NCBI GenBank assembly: GCA_026874595.1
Contig: CM049312.1
Span: 75,629,429-75,693,428 of the forward strand
Direction: 5' to 3'
Length of the DNA stretch: 64,000 nucleotides
Source of the DNA: Sipunculus nudus
Lineage: Eukaryota > Annelida > Sipuncula > Golfingiida > Sipunculidae
The notes below the pieces were generated by a model. That model had not been told where the DNA came from, did no database searches, and saw nothing but the letters and a program-made list of their open reading frames with translations. Position numbers and translations under genes: made by a program. This document shows, one piece after another, positions 58,041-64,000 of this stretch (position 1 is its first letter; every line of letters begins with the position of its first letter).

Positions 58041-58824
58041 TGATAGATGGAAGAAACAATAATTGCTTGCCAAGTGTCAGTATATGCTGCTAAAAATAGG
58101 GGACCTATTCTTAAAGCAGTGTGGGCCTACTATGTCTGGGGATACTCTGGCACCTGCGGTGCCAAGAAATGTCTAGTTTATTCATGTCACTTGTTGCTGC
58201 CCTTGCACATATCCCTTCAGAGGAATCATCATTTAAAGAGACATAATCAGCAGGAATATTACACCTTGTCTATCATACTATTAGTTCAGTTTTGCTTTAT
58301 ACAAAAGTTTCCCAGCAAAACTATCCCAACAGACAATTTCACTCTCAGTACCTTGCATACTGCTGTTATACACAGTGCTATAGCTCTGGGTGTTTGTAAA
58401 CACAATCTGTTTACCATAACAAGGCAACATGACTGGAGGTCCAGTTGGGATCCGCAACACCAAATGTTTTAGTGAGCGGGAACATGTTTATCATTTTTGG
58501 GGTCAAGTCAGTCAGGGAATCTTCTGATTGGTAGGTGTTGTGAGTGTTGATTCCCACCTGCAGTGTTTATGTTGACACCTTTGATCCCGCCTGGTCCTCT
58601 GTTTTTCATGCTTGGTTACGAGAGTAGGCAAACAGTTTCAGGGTAATATATTGGAAGGTACAAATTTATTTTAAAGAGAAGAAGCAATTTTTCGTTTTAA
58701 TTTAACATGCTTTATAGGTGATTGGGCCCCTTTAAAAACAAAATTATCATTATTACAATTCTCATGTTAAATGGATTAAAAATTGTAATTTATTCACACC
58801 ATTTCAAGAATTAAGGCATGTTTT

Positions 58825-59190
58825 TTTAGCTCAGCTGAATGTAAGTCAACTGAAGTATAGCAATGGCGCTTTGTTCGTTGTCCGTTCGGCCGTCCGTTAG
58901 CAGGGCACAAATCGGCTGGTCCTAGAAACTTTAAAGAGAACATCCAAGGAGGTCCATAAAAAATCTCCTTGGAAACCTGAAATTAGGTCACTGTGACCTA
59001 TATCCTCTGAGCTATTGGGCTTGAAAGTACCCCCCCCCCCCCCAGAATAATCAAAAATATAATACAAAACCTCCAATATCTTGATAATTAATGCATGGAT
59101 TGTCATGAATCTTGCCTTGAATATTGACCATGACTGGTTTTGTCAGTTCTTGAAAAGTGGTGGCGCCACCTGTATTTTTTGTTATTTTTA
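58825..59190 (+). mobile_element. AGCTCAGCTGA/CCGTC family copy
   Basis: Opens TTTTTTAGCTCAGCTGAATG, then GTCCGTTCGGCCGTCCGTTA, GCAGGGCACAAATCGG, AAATTAGGTCACTGTGACCT, a 15-C tract with CCCAGAATAAT, and a GGTGGCGCCACC palindrome at 59159-59170. Confidence 0.85.
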
Positions 59191-59399
59191 TGAATATTTT
59201 TCAATTTTTTTACTATAAAATGACAACAATCATGTCAGTGTCTCAGCTGTAATTACATCCAGAGTCCCAAAACCTGGTGTGTTTATTGATCACAAGTTGA
59301 TGCATATAATTATCACCCTGTCTGTCTGTCTGTTTGTCTGTCTGTCCATCCACACAAATTTGTTTACAGATGATAAATCCAGGTTGTATTGACACATGG

Positions 59400-60000
59400 A
59401 TTTCAAACTTGACTTACCTGTGGCCCGCCACTAAAGCAAGAACCTATATGATTTTGGGGCCATGAGGTCAAAGGTCAAGGTTACAGGACTTTTTTTAAAA
59501 GAATGCATATGCATTTGAAGCCCAACTTTCTGTCCCAAACCTTCGATCTTCAGGATATTGCTAACCTGCCAATAGTGGAAGTAACTGAGGGATTTTGGGA
59601 TCACAAGGTCAAAGGTCAAGGTCATGGGGGCCATCAATCCACATATTAGTTTCCAGATGATAACACCAGTTTGGTTTGAAATATTGGTTTCAGACTTGAC
59701 TTATATATGGCCCACCAATGAAGTAAGAACTGTTGATTCTGGGGTCATGAGGTCAAAGGTCAAGGTCACAGGACACACTACTTTAGAAAGATTGTGGATG
59801 CATTTATAAGCCAAACTTTTCATCTCAATCCTTCCATCATCAACATGTGGTGCACCTGCTAATACTGGAAGTTTCCTTTTGATTTTGGGGTCAAAGGATA
59901 AGAAAACAGGGCCCATCCATTGACAAATTAGTTTATGGATGATAACTCCAGTTTGGGTAGACAGGTTGGCTTCAAACTGATCCCAGGACATATATTTTGG
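59400..60000 (+). repeat. AGGTCA-rich repeat
   Basis: Three monomers with CATGAGGTCAAAGGTCAAGG or GATCACAAGGTCAAAGGTCA cores. Closely related to the 46.7-47.7 kb copy in the opposite orientation. Confidence 0.83.
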
Positions 60001-60085
60001 AAAACCTCATAAACATATATCCTTATAAAAAACTTAGTGTCGAAATTTTACTCATTCCTCACCAGTAAATTTAAAAAAAAGGATG

Positions 60086-60115
60086 GACCCCCCCCCCCCC
60101 CCCAACACACACACG
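60086..60115. repeat. Poly-C tract followed by CA-rich run
   Basis: About 16 C, then AACACACACACGCAC, preceded by GGATGGA. Confidence 0.88.
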
Positions 60116-60509
60116 CACTCAGGACCAATCAACATTTTGTATTCCCCGAGTCAGAAGAACAATAAATTAATGTGGTGTGGCCTTCCACCTAATGCCCATT
60201 TTTGCCTGGGTGGCCATGCACCAACCCCTTTTTTTCATGCAAAAATTTCCAGACCCTTTTCAGGATTTTTGGCCTATTGTTTGCACTCCAGATACCTTTT
60301 TCCAGTTATTTTTCAGCCTGAGGTAAAGCTACTTTAAGGCATATGTTCTAACTCTAGGCTCTCCGTCATCTAACGTTATTATATAAATAACAAATTTTAA
60401 AGGCCAGGATTCTATGTGTGTACAATTTTCTTCTTATTTTAACCATCTTGATGATTCATGGTTGTTCACTTTACCTATATTATAACATTTATAATATAAC
60501 ATGTATATA

Positions 60510-60515
60510 AATATG

Positions 60516-60569
<54 letters not shown>

Positions 60570-60581
60570 AATATATAAAGG

Positions 60582-60663
<82 letters not shown>

Positions 60664-60675
60664 TGTGTGTGTGTA
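60510..60675. repeat. Compound microsatellite (AT)n-(CT)n-(AT)n-(AG)n-(GT)n
   Basis: AT tract at about 60518-60558, then CT at about 60590-60618, AT at 60619-60631, AG at 60632-60661 and GT to 60674. The CT and AG blocks are mutual reverse complements around the short AT centre. Confidence 0.93.
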
Positions 60676-62192
60676 AAGTCCAAAGTATTTACATGTTAAA
60701 TTAATTTAGGATTATGTTGGATTAATAAAGCTTAAAAACAGCTGGCAGTATGTCTGAAAACATGATTAACAGTGAAAGAAAACAGTGTAAATCCTATGTT
60801 GTAAATTCATGTTGTGGTACCTTGACTCTTGTCATGTTATTCACTATTTTGAATACTGAATACGCCATGGCTCAGTAAGCTGTCCATGAGAGAATGAATT
60901 TCACAGTCACCTCATCATCAGTTTGTAATGTTCCAAGTGCGACCAGGGCCCTGTCCATAAACAGTGTTTTGTGACCTTTGAATCCTTTATGCAAATTATG
61001 CTGTTTCACAGTATAGGGCATTTTGTTAACAGTAAAGTTAGGTCAGACATTTCAAGTCCTAATTAAGATACCCTGGTAAGGTATTTGTATTGTTTGATTG
61101 TATATATGTTGACAGGGTGATTGAAAATATTTAGATTTTGATCTATGACCTTTTAACTAATGCACTTCCTTCCATGCTGACGTGCAGTTCTGCCTTGGGA
61201 TTTCAAATGGTGCCCACTGACATTTTGCAATCAATTAATCTCTCAAATAGAAATATTTTCATTTTAATTAAATAGTATAGCCACATTGAGGTGGTTCAGT
61301 GAGAAAGACTGAATTTTGCAAAATATTCAGAATTAACTCAATATTTCTACACATATTCACACGCCTCCAATAAAAATCCACGGAATACTGCGATCTTTTA
61401 ACATTTAATGAATATCGAAGGGAACTGTGGGTGTAACGTGAAAATATCAACAATCCTTTATAATTAAGGAACCACAGAATGTATTATAGATGTATATACT
61501 TGGGCATATACAAGACCCCGTCTCTTGGTATTCAGGTCAACTAAAGATAAGCATGATATACAAGAGGAACCAAGGTTATTAACCAAATGATAACTATTGA
61601 TTGTATGGCATATGTTGACTGGGCTGAGTCGCTCGATGGCCCAAAATACTGTCCAGTGACTCATCTAAATGGGTCATGAATTATTAGACCTCCATTGTTG
61701 TGCTTGGAAATATAGCCTCAACCAGTTGAAGATAAACTTATTTTTTGCAAAACATGGCAAATGCATAGATCTGTACATTTAGATAAACATGGTTCGTATT
61801 CCGGCGACTGCCGATAGTTGCAAGCATGTTTCTCTCAGCCATGACACCCACTTCAACTGGAAAGCACCCAAAGTGGGCGGAGCTTATTTCTAGTCTCTCA
61901 TACCCGGGACCTCCCACATTTTTGTCAGACTGAGTAACAGAGACGTTTTTGCACACGGCACTGATCTTGCCATGTGGCAGCTGGCCATGGGCTGCGTGCA
62001 TTGAGTTTGTAAACAAGTGGGTTTTGTTTATATGCCTGGTTATGACGCATGCTGGAACTCATGTGTCTGCAGTCAGCAGTTAAAAGCAATATAACGCTCA
62101 AATGCTTATAACTCAAGCTGTGTACTTGCTAATTACTTTTGATTATTTTAATGTATTATCCTAACAATATAATTTTATACTCCATGCACCAA

Positions 62193-62197
<5 letters not shown>

Positions 62198-62254
<57 letters not shown>
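62198..62254. repeat. (AT)n microsatellite
   Basis: About 28 AT units within the MNT intron. Confidence 0.95.
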
Positions 62255-62257
<3 letters not shown>

Positions 62258-64000
62258 TTTACTTTCCTACATCATCCATGTAATTAATTTTTACACAACC
62301 ACTAATGGTAAACTATTATTCACTTACTGTCTTGTATACTTGCACACAAATGAGGTTTCATTAGGTTATATTACTAATTGTACAAAAGGCTTCAGTTTAT
62401 ATGAAACATGAAGCATTTGCACTCATATTAACAGGAAATAGCGTACATATTTTGGCATATTTGGGAAGACCACAGTGACCTCTGCTTCAGTCTGATAAAT
62501 AGAATAATTGTTCTTAGTCAGTAGAAATTGTTGCCGTCTGTCATTTCTTGTGAAAGCGATAACTTTAACAACTCACCTTTTTTTATGAAATTTAGAATTT
62601 AATTTTAGACAAATTAGACTATGACTTTGACCATCAAGGTCAAATAAGCTGAAATAGAATTTTTTTTTGTGAACCCCATAATGTTTAAAGTATGGCATAT
62701 CTTTTCCTAAAATTTAAAACATTATTTGTTTCAACCAAGTTCCTTGGCAAGTTCAAAAACAGGTGACCTTGACCTGGATCTTCAAGGTCTGATCAGCTAG
62801 AATAGAAATTAATTATTATATGTGAATGCTTTACCTTTTGAACCTTTTTGACTGTGAGAGTGCCCTCGACTTTGAATAATTCCATATTTGTTAAACAAAA
62901 ATGCAAACCACCAGGTAACCATAATTATCCTCAAATCACTTATATCTTTGTAATCAAATATAGGATCTTGTTTAATCTAATTACCTAGCAAGTTGTGCAT
63001 ATTTTTTACTCAAATGGGATACACAAATTAGTTCAGTTGACTTACAGACAAGTTAAAAATGATTACCTTGCATGTCCCAGGTGACCATGACCTTGTTAGG
63101 TGTCAATATATGACTGAGGAAGGGGCCTATGCCCAATGTCTTGGGAAACTTGTTCTTTATCTACTATAGATACTTTTTAAGTATTTGTAATAGTCAGTCA
63201 GCTCTGGGTTTAAGTTTTGATTAAAAAAATAAAAATAAACTGTACACTTGATTCTGATTGGCCCTTATCCCAAAGCAAGCAGTCTGATTGGATAGTCTGC
63301 TGCCAGTGATGCCAGATGTATTATACTAGGGCCTGAAACAATTAAATTGTATTAATGTAAATATAAAATACAAATACTTTAATGAATAGTAGTGAAAGTA
63401 TCCAACTGACTAAAGGATGGAATAATTTTTAAATACAAAAAAACACTAGTATCCAGAATTGTAACACATTTGAATTTATTTGTTTTAACTTTTTTTTTGT
63501 CACATGCTGATATTATCTTTCAATCATAGCAAGGAAAATGTTGCATTTCCACCAAATGTTTAAGCATTTTCATGTATCATGTTGCATTCACATTCAAATA
63601 ATGCATTGTAAACAAATTCTGTACTAGAAGGAAGTAAAGCTATTCTGTGTATTCAAAGAACACCTCGCTCTCATGAAAATAATTACAACTGGATATTTTA
63701 TTCTGACAGTCATCCATCCATGTTACTTCCTTGTTTAAAATTAACCATAAAATTGTCCGAGAGAAGAAGAAAGACAAAAATAGCTTTACCAATACACTGC
63801 TTTTACAGTTGATTAGTTTAAAACTTTAAATTTGTATAATGTGTAATGTTTTATAATAATATTTAATGCACTTATCTCTACATGCAAATGAATTGAAAAG
63901 CAAACTGTAACATCCATAGTGCATGGTTCTCTCTGTCATTTCATTTAGCTTACTAGTTACTGCACTCCAGATATGAAATAAACAAAGTTGTATTTATGGA

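Larger units (their letters stand above)
56489..64000 (+). other. MNT intron 4, running off the window
   Basis: No exon coding for the expected zipper (vertebrate SLKRKEKEYEHE) was found. Holds AGGTCA-type repeats (57340-58040, 59400-60000), an AGCTCAGCTGA-family copy at 58825-59190, compound microsatellites at 60510-60675 and an (AT)n tract at 62198-62254. The stretches 58050-58800, 60680-62190 and 62260-64000 look unremarkable apart from weak AGGTCA-like repeats near 62630 and 62780. Confidence 0.7.

Noticed and set aside
58047-58472. 141-codon plus-strand open frame in the MNT intron
   Set aside because: No recognisable domain, no splice support, and it begins inside an AGGTCA-type repeat.
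62139-62411. 90-codon frame with an IYIYIY run
   Set aside because: Translation of the (AT)n microsatellite and flanks.

Overview
The window is metazoan nuclear DNA: AT-rich, intron-heavy and full of dispersed repeats, with small exons flanked by GT/AG sites. The repeat vocabulary suggests a marine mollusc, probably a bivalve: ACGG/CCGT microsatellites beside AGCTCAGCTGA motifs, AGGTCA-rich dispersed repeats, GGTGGCGCCACC palindromes, and a 180-bp core array with GCCCCCGCC ends and a CTAG terminus. That assignment is inference; no gene here fixes the species.

Three protein-coding genes can be reconstructed exon by exon, with codon phase matching across every proposed junction. (1) 2202-12381, plus strand: the last three exons of a CUSTOS (C12orf43) homologue; its 5' exons are missing or not recognised. 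(2) 23396-51159, minus strand: six coding exons of a TMEM248 homologue (TMEM219 family), about 301 codons, plus two likely 5' UTR exons at 53178-53224 and 53439-53510. (3) 54067-56488, plus strand: the first four coding exons of MNT, the MAX-binding bHLHZip repressor, covering the SIN3-interaction segment and most of the bHLH. The leucine zipper and C-terminus lie beyond the window.

CUSTOS and TMEM248 converge. TMEM248 and MNT are head to head across a compact promoter of roughly 0.5 kb with CACGTG E-boxes, a full CRE palindrome, CCAAT boxes and YY1-like sites. Since MNT/MAX dimers bind CACGTG, feedback on MNT and shared control of TMEM248 are plausible.

The rest is intron and intergenic DNA. 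Prominent non-genic structures are a CR1/L2-like LINE remnant (6270-7485); a tRNA-derived SINE (7559-7715); AGGTCA-rich repeats; a 3.9-kb element with about 300-bp inverted termini enclosing a 278-bp satellite (25939-29821); nested palindromes (33915-34129 and 34263-35403); a recurrent GCGAACCTGTGAGC family through 30-40 kb; a ten-unit, 180-bp array with Helitron/pearl-like ends (42680-44525); and several long AT microsatellites. No CRISPR array, prokaryotic operon, rRNA gene or convincing functional tRNA was seen. The most unusual material is the set of palindrome-rich, apparently non-autonomous repeat families inside TMEM248 introns.
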